NCBI GenBank assembly: GCA_030267565.1
Contig: BRXU01000013.1
Location: forward strand, 2,644,001 to 2,708,000
Length of the DNA: 64,000 nucleotides
Origin: Pleodorina starrii
Lineage: Eukaryota; Chlorophyta; Chlorophyceae; Chlamydomonadales; Volvocaceae
Direction: 5' to 3'
Below the pieces are notes generated by a model. It saw only the letters and a list, made by a program, of their open reading frames with translations, did no database searches and was not told the origin of the DNA. Positions 1 to 12,060 of this stretch are shown here, in pieces; the stretch's first letter is position 1, and the number at the start of each line of letters is the position of its first letter. The translations under genes and the position numbers were made by a program.

Positions 1-1
1 G

Positions 2-67
2 CCCGACACCGACACCTTCCGACAGCTCCACGACGTGTTCACCTACTTCCCGCCCCCCATGACCTAG
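2..67 (+). CDS. 3' end of an unidentified protein-coding gene
   Basis: The window opens inside a plus-strand exon. Frame 2 reads 21 codons, ending FTYFPPPMT, followed by TAG at 65-67. Codon use is GC-rich at the third position, as in the other genes here, and the two other frames give no better coding. Only the C-terminal tail is visible, so no domain or function can be assigned. The gene converges on the minus-strand gene that ends at 1468. Confidence 0.55.
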   Translation, partial: PDTDTFRQLHDVFTYFPPPMT

Positions 68-1467
68 CCAGCTCCCGGTAGCCAGCTCGCTGAACAAAGC
101 TAGCGCCCTAAAGCCCACAGACCCCCGCCCCCGCCGGCATCGCGACCGTCGCACCTTGGGGGGCAGGTTGGGGGCATGCGACTGCCACCTCGCACCCCGC
201 GGCGTGCCGCACGGGCCACAGCCACCGCCCCGTGTACCACTTGCCGCGTGCCGCTGCCCGCCAGCATCGCCAGCATCGCCCTTGCCGGCCAAGGGGGACC
301 TGAAGCGACGGCATGGTCCGGGGGCTGAGGCTTGAGAGGTTGGGGCATGAGGTGCGCTGCGCTGCCCCGGGGCTGGGGGCTGGGGGCTGCCGGAGAGCGG
401 CGAGAGACGACCCGCTCACCCGCACCGCCCTCCGCCAAGCCCTGGTGTACGTATGCATGCAGTGCTTTGGTCAATGTTCCGCAGTTTCGATGCCGGTGTT
501 GTTAAAGTGGGCTTCAGACCTTCGGAGGGGTACGGGCTGTCGGGCCGTTATGGGGTCCGGCCAGGCCGTCATGGGGTCTGGCTCATGGGGTTCCTGGCTG
601 TTTGTGGTGGCGCCCGCCGGCCGCCGCCTTTGCAGCCGAGGGACCTCCCAACCGCTTCCCTGTCGCACAAGCCGGCGAGCGGTGCGGGCGGGCGAGTCCC
701 TGCAGTGACACGAAGGGTTTTCTCCGGATGGCTCGGGTGGCCCGAAACGCTGACGGGGCTTCGGCCGGCGACGTGTGGGGCCGCTGCGGTTCCGGAGCCA
801 GCGCCCGCGTGTGGCGCCGCCCAGCGCCCCTCTCACCTCCTCAGCAACTCGCCTGACGCCGTAACGACGTCCTAACGGCCCTAGGGCAGTACTTCCCCAG
901 TTACACGCACGTGCCCATTAACATCGGTCCGCTGAACTGCCATGTTGCGAAACGGGAGGCCGGCCTGGCCCCGGTTCCGATGACGCTGGTGCGCCCCCCT
1001 CTTACAAAGCGGCCAGCCTGCGGTGCGCTGCCGATGCCCCTGCCGCGCGAACTGCCGGTGCTTGTTCCTCTGCCTGGCCCAGGCACAGCCAGAGTCAGCC
1101 ACAAAAACCCGAGCTGAAAGGCATTGTGACCGACCGCTTGGGGTGCACCCCTGCAACGACAGATCGACAGTGCAAACTCAAACCCAGTGTCAATACGCAC
1201 TGCGGACCGCAGCCACATACAGGAGCCACATGCAATGGTTTGCGCGGCAGATTGAGGATCGTCCTCCCCCGACATCGTCACCAGCCAACAAGACCCACCC
1301 CTGCGGCTCGTCCTTCTTGCACACACACCTCCCATCCCCACAGCCCCGGCCCCTGCGGCCCCACCCCACCCCCAACAAACACACACGCATACACACCCAC
1401 GCGTACCCACGTGCATGCGCCTAACGCACCCAACGCCCCCGGGCCGGGCCCCCACCACGCCAACGCC
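68..1467. other. Convergent 3' UTRs and spacer between two genes
   Basis: No convincing coding exon is seen here. The stretch should hold the 3' UTR of the plus-strand gene ending at 67 and the long 3' UTR of the minus-strand gene ending at 1468. Short ORFs on both strands are shadows of high GC. A CA-rich run lies at about 1321-1420. Confidence 0.5.
1002..1006 (-). terminator. Candidate TGTAA poly(A) signal
   Basis: TTACA on the plus strand reads TGTAA on the minus strand, the usual chlorophyte polyadenylation signal, about 460 bases past the minus-strand stop at 1468. A second TGTAA lies at 901-905. Confidence 0.4.
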
Positions 1468-4400
1468 TCAGGCCTGCGTGCTTCCCGCCACCTGCCCCAC
1501 AGCCGCCGGCGCCGCCACCTGCCCCACCGCCGCCTGGCGCTCCGCAATTAGCTGAGCCAACAGCTTCTGCTGCTCCACCATGTTACCCAGCGCACCGCGG
1601 AGCTCCGCCAGCTCAGACTCCGAAACCAGGACCTTGCCCTCCACCGCCTTGGCCGGGCTGTCAGACGCTGCCGGCGCCGCCGCCGCGGCGGCGGCGTCCT
1701 GCCCCGCAGCTCGGCCGGGGCCCCCGCGCGAGCGACCCACGTACAGCCGCAGGACCTGCACCCGCTTCGGCTCGTCCGCCGCCGGGGCTTCCGCCGGAGC
1801 TTCCGCCGGCGCCGAAGCGTCGGGCTGCTGCTGCTGCTGCTCTTGTTGGTGCTCCGGCTCCTGCTGCTGCTCCTGCTGCTCCTGTTGCTGGCGGATGCGC
1901 AGCGGCACTGTGACCAGCTCCGGGACGGCAAAGAAGGAGCCGCTGGGCGCGACGCTGCGGCCGAGACCGTCGTTGAGGGCCATCAGACCGCGGTGCAAGG
2001 CCTCCGTCCCCACCTGCCGTCGAAGAGCGAGGGAGGGGAGGGGAGGGGAGGGAAGGGGAGGACAGAAGACGGAGAGATGAGAGTGGATGAAACAGACGAA
2101 CCGCCGAGGTGAGAATGGAGTTGGGAGTTGGGCGGCGATCCCACCGGCTCCGAAACCGTCTTCCGTTTTCCCGGGATCCCCAGCCTTTCCCGGACAGTCA
2201 TCCTGGCCATCCCCTGACGGACCCCGCACCTCCCAGGATCCCCATATCCCCCGTGTTCGACGACTTCAAAAAGCTATTGCCAAGCGAGGGCCCCCGATAA
2301 GTGACCTTCTGACCTAGGGCGGGCGCGCTCCCTGGTCCCCAGACCCCGCACCGCAGCCGCCGCCCCAGACTCCCCGGCCCGCAATGTCCGGCCTCAAGCC
2401 CCCTCCACCCCGCACGGCGACGACTCCGCCCCAGGGTCCCCCTCCCCCGCCCCCCGTGGCTCACCATGTTCAGTCGCAGAAACTGCCCCGCCTGCAGGTT
2501 GTTGAGCTCGATACCCAAGCGGTGCGCCAGCCGGTCGGGTTCCGTGCGAGCAGACACCCTGGGGGTCCGCGAGCGGGACGGGAGCAGCGGGGGGCAGCAG
2601 CAGGGGGCAGGCGTTGAGAGCGGCAGTATCAGCAACGTCAGCCACAGGCTCCGCACCGGCCGCTGCTGCAGCGGTAGCAGCAGCCGCAGCAGCCCGGCAG
2701 GCGCACAGCAGCACCAGCATCGCATAACCACCCCACCGCCACCATCACCACCACCATCATCATGGTCGTCACAGCACTCTATAGCATAGCAGCAGCACCA
2801 GCAGCAGCGGACGCAGCGGCCGCACCAGCCGCCGCCGCAATAGCGAGACGGGTACTAAGAAAGAAACCGCAGCCAAGGGACGGAGGCGCCGCAAGCAAAT
2901 CCGGATCCAGATCCAGATCCAGATCTCGACCCAGATCCAGATCCAGGGGTTACTCACGTGAGGTCCTTGCACTTGTGTTCCGAGCCCTCCGCCGGCAGGA
3001 CCGCGGCGCCGCCCCTGACGGGCGTCACAAACATCATCAGCGGCGTCCCAAAGTATCGGAGAGGCTCCTGCGGGTTCAGACGGACGAGCAAGTCCGTGCA
3101 CTGCGGGGATGCGGGGCGGGGCGGGGCGGGGCCGGGTCGGGTCGGGGAGGACCGGGGAGGGAAGGTGAAGGGCCGGGAGGGAGGAGAAGGGAGGCGCGGA
3201 AATAAAAGCAGGAGGTGCGGTGGTGAGCGCGTCAGGTCGGTGCTGGGTATGGCTGGAGCAACAGCTCGAAACACGGCCGGAAACAGCCCTGAACGACCGG
3301 CCGGCCGCCGATCCAGGGGTCTCACAAGGAACAGCGGGGAGGGAGCTGCGTCCGCGGCGCCGCAGCCGCAACGGCATATCTACGCCCATTTGGCCCACCC
3401 GCCTCACCTGATCCGCACCCGCCGCCGCGGCCTCCTCCCGAATGGCCAGCAGGAACCTGACCGCCCCAGCGGCGCCCTGGCGGCCCAAGCTCCGAACCAG
3501 CGCGCCGTTCCCATTGACAAAGAGCTTCTGCGGAGGGAGGCGGGAGGCATTCCGTTCTGGTCTCGACGCGGGTTGCCACAGCATTAGGGGACTGCCTGCA
3601 GGAGCGCTGCTCGCATTGGAGCCCTCCCCCTTGGGAGTTTGGGTTTTAGGTCCCTTGGGAGTTTGGGTTTTAGGTCCCTTGGGAGTTTGGGTTTTAGGTC
3701 CCTTGGGAGTTTGGGTTTTAGGTCCCTTGGGAGTTTGGGTTTTAGGTCCCTTGGGAGTTTGGGTTGTAGGTCCCTTGGGAGTTTGGGTTTTAGGTCCCTT
3801 GGGAGTTTGGGACCGCGGCCGGCGGCATCGCGGATCCCTTACAGTCCATCCTGACACAAACAAACATGATCCGCGGCCCATCAGAGTCACGATTCCAACC
3901 GGCGGCGCGGTGGGGTAGCTCCACAGGGTGCCGCAGTGATGGGGTGGAGCGGCGCGAGGCAAGCGCGGAGTCCGGGGGTGGCGCGTGGGGACATCGGCTC
4001 ACCGGAAACAGCGACCTGACCCGACGTGCGACCGACTCGGGGTCATCCTCCAGAAAGGTAAGCGACGGCAGAGTCTGCTTGGGCGGTTGTTGCTGTCGTC
4101 GCTGCTGGCCCTCCGCGCCGCGCCCCTCTGCGTGTGCATGCGTGTCGTGTATTGGACGGGGGCAAAAGGTGGGGGATAAGAGAGAGTGACGGGTTCCGCG
4201 GCAACAGCCGCTTCAGGATACGACGGGCACCGTGGCCAGAAGCGGAGATCCTTTAACGCTTTGTACGCGCCCTCCCTCCCTCGCAACCGCGCGTCGTGCA
4301 GCAGCATGCAAGGTGCGCCGTGCAAGGGAATGGTAGTGGTAATGGCCTCGGTGGCCGCCGCCGTGTGTCCCTGCCGCCTTCGATGTCCGCTTGGAGCGGC

Positions 4401-4521
4401 GCTGCCGCCGCGGCCATGGGGCGGCCATGGGAACGCCGCGGGAGAGCCTCGCGCGGGTGTTCGGACTGACCTTGCGCGCGCCGGAAGCCGCGTGTTTGTC
4501 TCGCCGCGGCGCCTTCCGCAT
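1468..4521 (-). CDS. Protein with two tandem SpoVS/Alba-like domains (341 aa, six exons)
   Basis: Exons in transcript order are 4521-4471, 4074-4003, 3527-3408, 3100-2958, 2558-2465 and 2013-1468. Every junction has GT and AG and keeps phase. The start is the first in-frame ATG, giving a basic leader MRKAPRRDKHAASGARK. Residues about 18-110 (FLEDDPESVARRV, then FVNGNGALVRS, then AVRFLLAIRE) and about 125-200 (LTVSARTEPDRLAHRL, then VGTEALHRGLMAL) each follow the SpoVS pattern: a 'VSAKxxPxxVAxxI' strand-helix, then a Gly-Ala helix turn 'GAxALxxAVxAxAIA', then a hydrophobic strand. The C-terminal third is Gln/Ala-rich (about residues 215-290) and ends in a probable coiled coil with SELAELRGALGNMVEQQ. 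SpoVS is a small bacterial Alba-fold protein family; a nucleic-acid-binding role is inferred only. Exon structure is fairly secure, but the domain call comes from pattern reading without a profile search. Confidence 0.6.
3630..3811. repeat. 24-bp minisatellite, eight copies, inside an intron
   Basis: Copies start at 3630 and every 24 bases to 3798 with core CTTGGGAGTTTGGGTTTTAGG. One copy carries GTTGTAGG instead. It lies in the second intron (3528-4002) of the minus-strand SpoVS-like gene. Because 24 is a multiple of three, the array is open in several frames and reads PKGPKTQT repeats on the minus strand. The GGGTTTTAGG core resembles the algal telomere repeat TTTTAGGG. Confidence 0.9.
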
Positions 4522-5327
4522 TGGAGTAGCGTGGGGTGCGCGGCTGAGGGCCCGCGGAGGTATCGGGCTCCACGGTCGCCGCCGAGCAGCGCACGACGGG
4601 CGGAGCCCTGTTCCGGGGGACAGTCGACGAGGACGGGCGCAGTCAAGGAAAGTCAAATTTTCTGTGTCATGATTCCGTGTCGGGTCAGGCAGGCATTCCT
4701 TCCAGCGGGCATGCTTGTCAACTCTGTGTGGCGGCTGTGGAACGCCCGGAATCTCTCACCTGCCACGGTTCTGGGCAGCAATGCGGTTTTGAGGCGTAGT
4801 GCCTTTGAGCATCATCTTTTAAATGCAAAATTAAGAGCTGCGCACTTGGGGGTTTAAGCGACCGACTTCTAATATACGGTATTGGCCGTGTGTCGGTGTG
4901 TTGCAAGCTCTACGGAACCCTTGAGATAAGGTATCGCACACTGTGGTCGAAGCGCAAATACCGGAATGGAAGACAATGTCTGCCTGGGAGTGGGCCTGTT
5001 TTGTACTGGAGGTACGACGCGGAAGTTGGCACGGGAGACGGGAGTTGTCATTATCGCGAAGCCCAATTACATTTAGATTATCCATGTTTGTCACCTGAAC
5101 GGACCCTTTAGTTGTGCTCGAAATTAGCGCTTTTCCGACACGCTGAGCCTGAGAACAGCCACTGTATGACTGTGATAATTGGGAAGCAGACTGGGCGAGG
5201 GACGCCGACGAATGTGACTAATGACTCTATGCATGAATTGATTACACATCGACGCCTTGGGTCCACGCGCACTGCTTGGTAGCGGCCGCGGGAGCTGTCG
5301 CGGGAGCTATTTGCATATGGCCTGGAC
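4522..5327. promoter_or_regulatory. Divergent intergenic promoter region
   Basis: This stretch separates the starts of the minus-strand SpoVS-like gene and the plus-strand SAM gene. Its GC content falls visibly from about 4650 onward, typical of algal promoters. No exon was found. A direct repeat TCGCGGGAGCT occurs at 5299-5308 and just upstream, close before the SAM gene ATG. No clear TATA box was identified. Confidence 0.4.
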
Positions 5328-8300
5328 ATGGGGTGCCTTCTCAGCAAGAATGGAGAAGTGCGGACCTTGTCTGGTGATGTTGAAGGTAGGCCTGTTGCTC
5401 ATTAGGTCAACCATCGCCACGAATGTGTTCGTCTCAACGCCGCTCAAGGCAAGGCGGATTCGATTGCGGGGCACGGCAGCAAGAACATTGCAATTGTAGG
5501 CTCGCAAGGACTGCAAAGGTCGGCCTTGCCCCGACCCGCGCCTTTGCCCGCTGGGTCCCACGTACCCTCAACCGCAGAACCGCTTCCGGCGTCGGCCTTT
5601 TCCACACGAGGCGCCGCGCACGCATGGCTGCAAGAGATCGGGCTGGCTCAGTACGCACCTGCGTTTGACGATGCGGGCTTCAGCGGTGAGGAATTCCCCC
5701 GGACTCTCGCGCATGGCGACATCAACGGCCGCGCGCACCATCTCTACCGGCCGTCACGTGACGGTGTGGAGCGCGCCGAGCTTGAACTGTTACTGGTGCC
5801 CGGCATCCATCGGCACGAGGCCGTTGCGTTGCCCCTGAGTCGAAAGAGACGCAACGGCAGCACTTCAGAGCCGTGCGCCGCCGCGGCGCACCCCGTGATT
5901 CGTGTTAGACGCCACGGCGGCAACGCGCTTGCACCCGCACTCCCCCGCCTGACCTGCCGTCGCGCCTGTGGTTTTCTGACGCCCTTTCCGTCGCCCTTCC
6001 GCCAGATTGGGACCTGCTGTCTTGCCTCACGGAGGCGGACCTGGATGCCATTACCGCCCACACCGGCACCCGCATCCCACCGGGCCACAGAAAGAAACTG
6101 CTCATGGCGTCACGCCAGATGGGCGCGGTGGGTGGGTGGGTGGGTGGGCGGTAAAAAGAAGATACCGAAGCGGAAACGGGGGGTGGGCGGGTGAATGGAC
6201 GGACGGATGGATGGGCGGATGGATGAGTGAATGGGTGCCCAACATTTGCCACATTTTCTGGTTCGACCCAGATCCTGCAGCCATTCCTGATGTGGGTCGG
6301 CGCCGTCGCCAATGCTAAATTGCTAATGGGTCGGCGGCGGACACGCGGCAAGCCTCTTCTCCTCCCGCCTTTCCTCCGCCCGCAGACCGCCCCGACGGCG
6401 CTCGGATCTGCGCCGCCGTACGGCTCCGTCCGCCGGTACAGCCACAGCAGCAACCCGGGCAACGGCAACAACTCCCGGGCGAGCGGGCTGGCGGCCGCGG
6501 CGGCTGCGGTGGTGTCGTTGGAGCGGCGATCGAATGGTGGGCGCGCGGGCGGTGGTGGTGGTGGGTGGGGCGTGGGGGTCGACGCAACCGCCGCCGCCGC
6601 TTCTTCCCTCGCCTATCACCCTCCCCTGCCGTGTTCCCTGGGGCCCGGACTATCCGTGGACAACCCACCCGGCGGGGAAAGACGACGGGTGTGTATTGGG
6701 TTTTAGGGTGTTAAAACGCGTACCTGGACGAACCAGCGAGATTTTGGGGCTGCAGAGTTTGTCTACGGAAGGGAAGAAGGGGGATACCCAGAAAAGTGAA
6801 GACAGGGAGGGGCAGGCAGCGAGGGAGCAGGCAGGGAGCGCCGCATGTCACTTTCAAACTCCCCCCGCCCGGGGGGTCAACGTCCCCAACGTCCGCAGGG
6901 CCTCTCTTGTTGCATTCTTGCAAACTCATTCTTCAGCTCCCCCCGCCCGGATTTCTCTTTATACCCCCGCCCGGTCCCTGCGCCCCCCCCCCCTGCCATC
7001 AGGCCTGCGGCCCAACAGTTCCTCCCGAGCACACAGCCTCTCAAACGTCCACCCAGGTCCGAGCCAGGGCCCCGGCCCCGGCCACCCGCCGCACCTGCTG
7101 CTGCCGCTCGCAGGCACTCCCTCCCGCAACGCGACCGAAGACGGGCTGGTTTCGGGGCGGCGCAGCCGGGGGGTGGGTGTCACGGGGCCGTCGCCATCGC
7201 GTAACAGCAGCCGCAGCAACCTGGTGGTCGCAGCGGCGGCGGCGGCGCACCACGGGATCGGGTACGTAACCTCGCCGAACGTCGTCGGCGGGCAGGAGCC
7301 CGGCGGCGGCGGCGGCGGCGCCGACCCATGGGTCATGGCTTCCGACGGGCGGCGCAGCCCGGCGGAGCCGGGCTCGCCGTCGACGGCGGGCGGCCCCACG
7401 CCGCCGCGCCAGCGGCGGCGCTGGTCGGCCAATAGGTGTGCGTCGCGCGGGGTGCTCGTCGGCGGCGGCGGAGCTGGCGGCGCCGGTAACGTGCCAGCGT
7501 CGGCGTCGTCGTACGGTTGGCTGGAGACGGAGACGGCGGCGTCGACGCAGGGTGGGGCGGGGCCCATCACGGACGATGTACGGCAGATCTCCATGACGTC
7601 GTCGATCGGCGACGCGTTCGGAGGCGCCGCCGGCGCCGTAAATGTCGTACCGTCATGCCTGTCCCGCGACCTGGACTCGCTTGTGATGGGCGCGGAGGTG
7701 ATGGGCGGCGCCAACCGCGCCCTGACGTCTCGCTGCCAGTCGCTGGCGGCGCGCCCGGACAGGTCGTACGGCGGCGGCGGCGGCTGCAGCGGCAGCGGCC
7801 TGCCGTCGTCACCGCCGCAACAGCAGCGGGGACCAGCCGGCGGCGGCGGCGGGAGCGTAGCCTCGCCCAGCCACCTTGGGGACTTGCCGTACGTACGAGG
7901 CAGCATGCGCCAGGCGGTTGCCGCGGCGATGGCGACCACGACGGCGTCGCCGCCGCTGCTTCCCGCTAGCCATGCGCCGTCGCAGCCGAACCTGGACGGT
8001 GCCGAGCCCCGACAGACCCCATCCATGCAGCAGCCGCGGGCCTCCAGTGCGCACGACAGCGGCGGCAGCGCTGCCGCCAATGGCCCGGCTTTCGCCGCCG
8101 CCGGCGGCGGCGGCGCCTGGGGCGTCGGCATACAGGCCTCCCCTTCCCTAAGGCGGCCCGGAAGCGCCGCCGACGCTGCCACCAAGGTTGGGGCGTCGTT
8201 GTCAAGGCCACCGACCGGCGGCGGCTTCGCCGCCGCTTCCGCCGCTATCGCGGCGGCGGCAGCGCCGCCGCCTCTGCCGCCGCCGCCCCCGCCGCCGCCG

Positions 8301-11300
8301 GGCGTCGCCTGGCCATCGCACGGCGAAGTGTACGCCGCCGCCGACCCCGCGAACGGCGACGTCGCCTTCCCGTCTCCCTCCGGCGCCCGCAGCGCCGGCA
8401 GCCCGGGCGGCGGGTTGCCTCGCTTCGTCCGGGCCATCGCCGGCTGGGCGATCCCGGCGCCCGCCGGCGGCGTCTTCAGCGCCGGCGCCGCCGCCCCCGG
8501 AGCGGCGCACGACGCCGGCAGCGTTGTCGCCGCCTCCGCCGCCGCCGGCCCGCGCCGTGCGCGCTCTTCCAACCACCAGCGTCGCGTCAACCAGCGCCAG
8601 TCAGCGCCGCAGGCGGGCCGGCCGCCGTCGGCGGCCGGCCGCGACGTGAAGGGCGCGGGGCCGGCTTCGAAAGCTCCCGGGGCGGACCGCCACGTGGCAG
8701 GGGACGTGCTGGGAGCGGTGGCAGTGGCGGCGGTGGGCGCGGCCGCGGCGGCGGCGGGGCCTGCGCTGCAGGGGGCGATGTCAGGCGGCAGGTGAGGTGG
8801 CGGCGCGCGCCGAGGTGCGTTACCGCAGCTCTGCTCCTGCCTGTCTGCCTGCCTGCCTGCTTGGGGCGCCCCTTAGCTTGCCCCCACAGCCCCCACACCT
8901 TCCAGGCGGCCCGGCTTCTGGGCCCCTGGTCATGTACGGCAGTACCAAGGCACAAGCACAGACGCGCCTGAAGCTGAACGCCATTACAAGCATCTTTTTC
9001 GCGGATGTGCGCGGGCGTGTGCGTGTGTGTGCGGATGTGTGTGGGTATGTGCCCCTGTCAGGTCCCAGAGGCAGATGATGGTTCCCGATGCGCCCACGAG
9101 TCGCGGCGTGTGGGACCAGGACGCCGCCCTCTGCATCCGAGGCCGCGGCTACAAGCCGTCGCACCAACACCACCAACACCAATACACGGAGGAACGCGGC
9201 CCCGCCATACGGCAAGCCGCCGCAGCTGGTGGCGGCGGCGCCGGAAGAGATTCCGCCGGCACCGGGGACGAATGCTCCGATGCCGCACCGTCCTCGTCAG
9301 GCCGCCCCGCCAGCGGCCTTGTCGGGGGGCCAGCCGCCAGCTACGCTGCCGCCACCGCCGCGGCGCGCGGCGGCGGCTGGCCGTTCGTGATGCCGCAGCT
9401 GCCGCTGCCCGCCAGGGCGACCCACGCCGACGCACCGGGGCCGGCGGCGGCGCCAGCGGCCCGTGCCGTCCCGGCGGCCGCGGCCGGCGAGGACTTTGCG
9501 CCATCCAGCGGCAGTTACGGCGCGGCGGCGGGCGGCGGACGGCCGCCGGCCTCCGCCGTCTTCGGCAAGATGACTGCCGTACCCGGGTCGCCGCCGCTGC
9601 CGTCGGTGCTGCTGGAGAGTCTCGCCAGCGACGCGAGCGCCGCCACGACGACGACGCGCCGCGCGCCGCCAGTGCACAGCTCCCGGCCGCGCGACTGGTA
9701 CCCCAGCGTCGGCGGCGCGTCGGAGGGCGTGGTGACGTCGACGGCGGGCGACCTCAGCGGCGGCGGCGCGGGCGCGCTGCTGCTCAGGTCCGACGCCGAC
9801 GCCGAGTCGTCGGCCGACGAGTCGGCGCTGTGCAGCGTGTCATCCTCTGCCATTCGGCCGCACCGCGTCCAGATCGTCAGCCCGGCGATGGCGATGGCAG
9901 CGCCGTACAACGCCGCCGGCGTCGCTGCCGCCGGGCAGTATCCGCGCGCCGCCGCCGCCGCCGCCGCCGCGCAATGGCCGGTGATGCCGCTACAGCCGCC
10001 GTCGCGCGCCAAGCCGGCGGCGCCGGCGGCCGCCGCCGGCGGCGGCATGCGGTCGGGTGTGGCGACGGCGGCGCCGATGGAAGTTCTGACGCCGGAGGCG
10101 CCGGGGCCGAGCCGTGTGCCGCCGGCGGCGCCGCCAGGCCCTTTGAGCGGCGACCTGCCGCGTCGCACACCGGGTCGTAAGCTGGACTTGGAAATGCTCG
10201 CGGACCAGGTGGGTCGGATCATGACTCACTTGTCAAACATCACCCAGGACGGCGGCGAGGAGCAGGGCGGGGGGGAGGCAACGGCGCCGGCGGCGGCCGC
10301 TGCTTCGGCAAGTGGTGGCAGCGGCGGCGGCGGCGCTGGGAATGGCGACGCGGTGGAGATTCAGGCCGGCGGCGGCGGCGCTGAGCTGGCCGACGAAGCC
10401 GGCGCCTCATCGTTGCGGCCGGGCACGCGCTTACATGTGAGTACCGTAGTGCCTCTCAAGTCTCATCGCGTTTCGATGCGTTCAGCTGGTCTTGTGGTAC
10501 CGTATTCGGGCTGCCCTCCTGTGCCTCAATGGGTTGGTTGTAACGGCGCCGAGTTTATTGCACTTGCTGTAGTGGGACTTGCGTGTGTGTGGTGGTGGTG
10601 GTGGTGGTGGGAGGGCAGGGTACGTACCGGTACCGGCATGCCAATGGGGGTTGGGGGTGAAGAGTGAATATGCAAAAACGAAGCAAGGAGGTGGGGGTTT
10701 ACGTACCGGCATGCTTGACTGTGCAGTCAGTGATGATGAGTTGATGACCGCCCTTTCCGCGAGTTGGACACCCCTCATTGGTGCTGGTGGCTGCAACCCG
10801 CACCTGTACAATCCCGCGATGGGATAATGGAATCGCCGTGCGCGCGCGCACACCGACCCATGGGTCGCAGGCCATCGACCAGAAGCGCCTGGAGCTGCAA
10901 CACCTGCACCAGGACCTTGTGCGGCGGGTGGCGGCGATGGTGTCGGACGCGTCGCCGCCGCCGGCCGCCGCACCTGCCAGCGACGGCGCCGCCGGGCGCG
11001 CCGGCAGCGGCCGGCGCGGTGGCGACAGCGCTGCCGAGCCCTCGGCCGCTGATGCCCTGTCCGAGGTCGAGGCCCGCATCCGCAGCAAGCTAACGGAGCT
11101 CGCCGCTCTGACCATGCGGCCGGATCCGGACGGCCGTACAGGTCCCGCCGCCGCTGGCGGCGGCGGCGGCAGCAGCCCGCCGGGAGCTGCGCGGAAGCGG
11201 ACCCTGAGCCCCGATCCCGCCGTGGGGTCTTCGGCTGCGGCGATGGCGGCCGCCGCAGGCTGGGATGAGGCTGCCAAGGACGCTGGCGCTGGCGGCGCTG

Positions 11301-11734
11301 GCGGCGGAACCGTGGCCGCCGCCGGGCGGCGGCGGGCGCGGGATGAGGCGGCGCTGCATATGGAAGTCCTGGCGGTGCTCGGTGCCCGCAAGCGCCAAGT
11401 CCAGGGCGCCGCCGCCGCCGCGACCGCGGCGGCAGCGGCAGGGCCTGGCGGCAGGAGAGGCAGCGGCAGCGACGACGGCGGGCAGCTGCGCCAGCCGCCG
11501 GTGCGGCCTGCCCCGGCCGTCGGCGGTGGGCTGGCATGCCAGCGCTCGCCCACCTCGGCTGCTTCGGCGCGCGTGGCCAGCGGTGGCGGCGGAGGCGGAG
11601 GCAAGGACGCGGCGGCGGCGGGCGCGGTGTTGGCGGAGATGCACGATGCGCTGAGGGCGGAGCTTCTGGCCATAGACAGCAAGATAAAGGCGCGCGTGCT
11701 GGGTTCCGGAGCGACGGTCTCGCGGCGGGCTTGA
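5328..11734 (+). CDS. Large SAM-domain protein with N-myristoylation-type start (~1,566 aa)
   Basis: Exons are 5328-5385, 5500-5685, 6006-6127, 6386 to about 6692, about 7003-8791, 9062-10436 and 10871-11734. All junctions are phase-consistent, but the fourth intron is tentative because several donors and acceptors fit. The N terminus MGCLLSKNG has Gly2, Cys3 and Ser6, the pattern for N-myristoylation plus palmitoylation. Exons 2 and 3 join at 5685/6006 to make a full sterile alpha motif at about residues 55-115 (AWLQEIGLAQYAPAF, then DLLSCLTEADLDAI, then PPGHRKKLL). The remaining ~1,400 residues are Ala/Gly/Pro/Ser-rich and disordered, with short helical segments such as QKRLELQHLHQDLVRRV and ALRAELLAIDSKIKARV near the C terminus. 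SAM domains mediate protein oligomerisation or RNA binding; membrane anchoring is inferred from the N terminus. No catalytic domain is seen, so it may be a membrane scaffold. Confidence 0.72.
6150..6179 (+). repeat. Dispersed intron motif, copy a
   Basis: GTAAAAAGAAGATACCGAAG followed by CGGAAACGG, just after a (GGGT)n run in the third intron of the SAM gene. It is one of about nine copies of a motif with core GAAGATACCGCAGCGG. Confidence 0.6.
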
Positions 11735-12030
11735 TGAGCGCCGCAATCGCGAGGCGGGGCCTGTCCCGATGCTTGGGGTGGTGGTGGTGGGTGCCGTGAG
11801 AAGGGAGAAATGCAACGAGCCAGTAACCTTAAGGCGTTGTTTGGGTGGCGGGCTGGTTTCGGAGCTGGGGAAGGGCGCACCGAGCAGAACCCTCGGTTGG
11901 GAGTTGTTCCTGCACCTGCTTGTCCGGAGCCCCGGACAATTGGCCCTGCAACTCCCGAAACGTATGGGACGGGCCCGGGAGCGGGGGGCTATCCACGTGT
12001 AGGCCGGAGCCCGCCCCCGGGGGGCGGGGG

Positions 12031-12060
12031 AGGGGTAGTACAGAAGATACCGCAGCGGAG
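12031..12060 (+). repeat. Dispersed motif, copy h (downstream of the SAM gene)
   Basis: AGGGGTAGTACAGAAGATAC followed by CGCAGCGGAG. This is the one clear copy that lies outside an annotated intron, in the presumed SAM gene 3' UTR. Confidence 0.6.

Noticed and set aside
2769..3962. 397-codon minus-strand ORF with PKGPKTQT repeats
   Set aside because: It reads through introns of the SpoVS-like gene; the phase-checked exons use only 3408-3527 of this frame.
6250..6285. tRNA-like B box GGTTCGACC
   Set aside because: No matching A box, acceptor stem or cloverleaf around it; it lies in an intron of the SAM gene.
6959..8590. 543-codon minus-strand ORF
   Set aside because: Antisense shadow of the Ala/Gly-rich SAM gene exon; GC-rich codons on one strand leave the other open.
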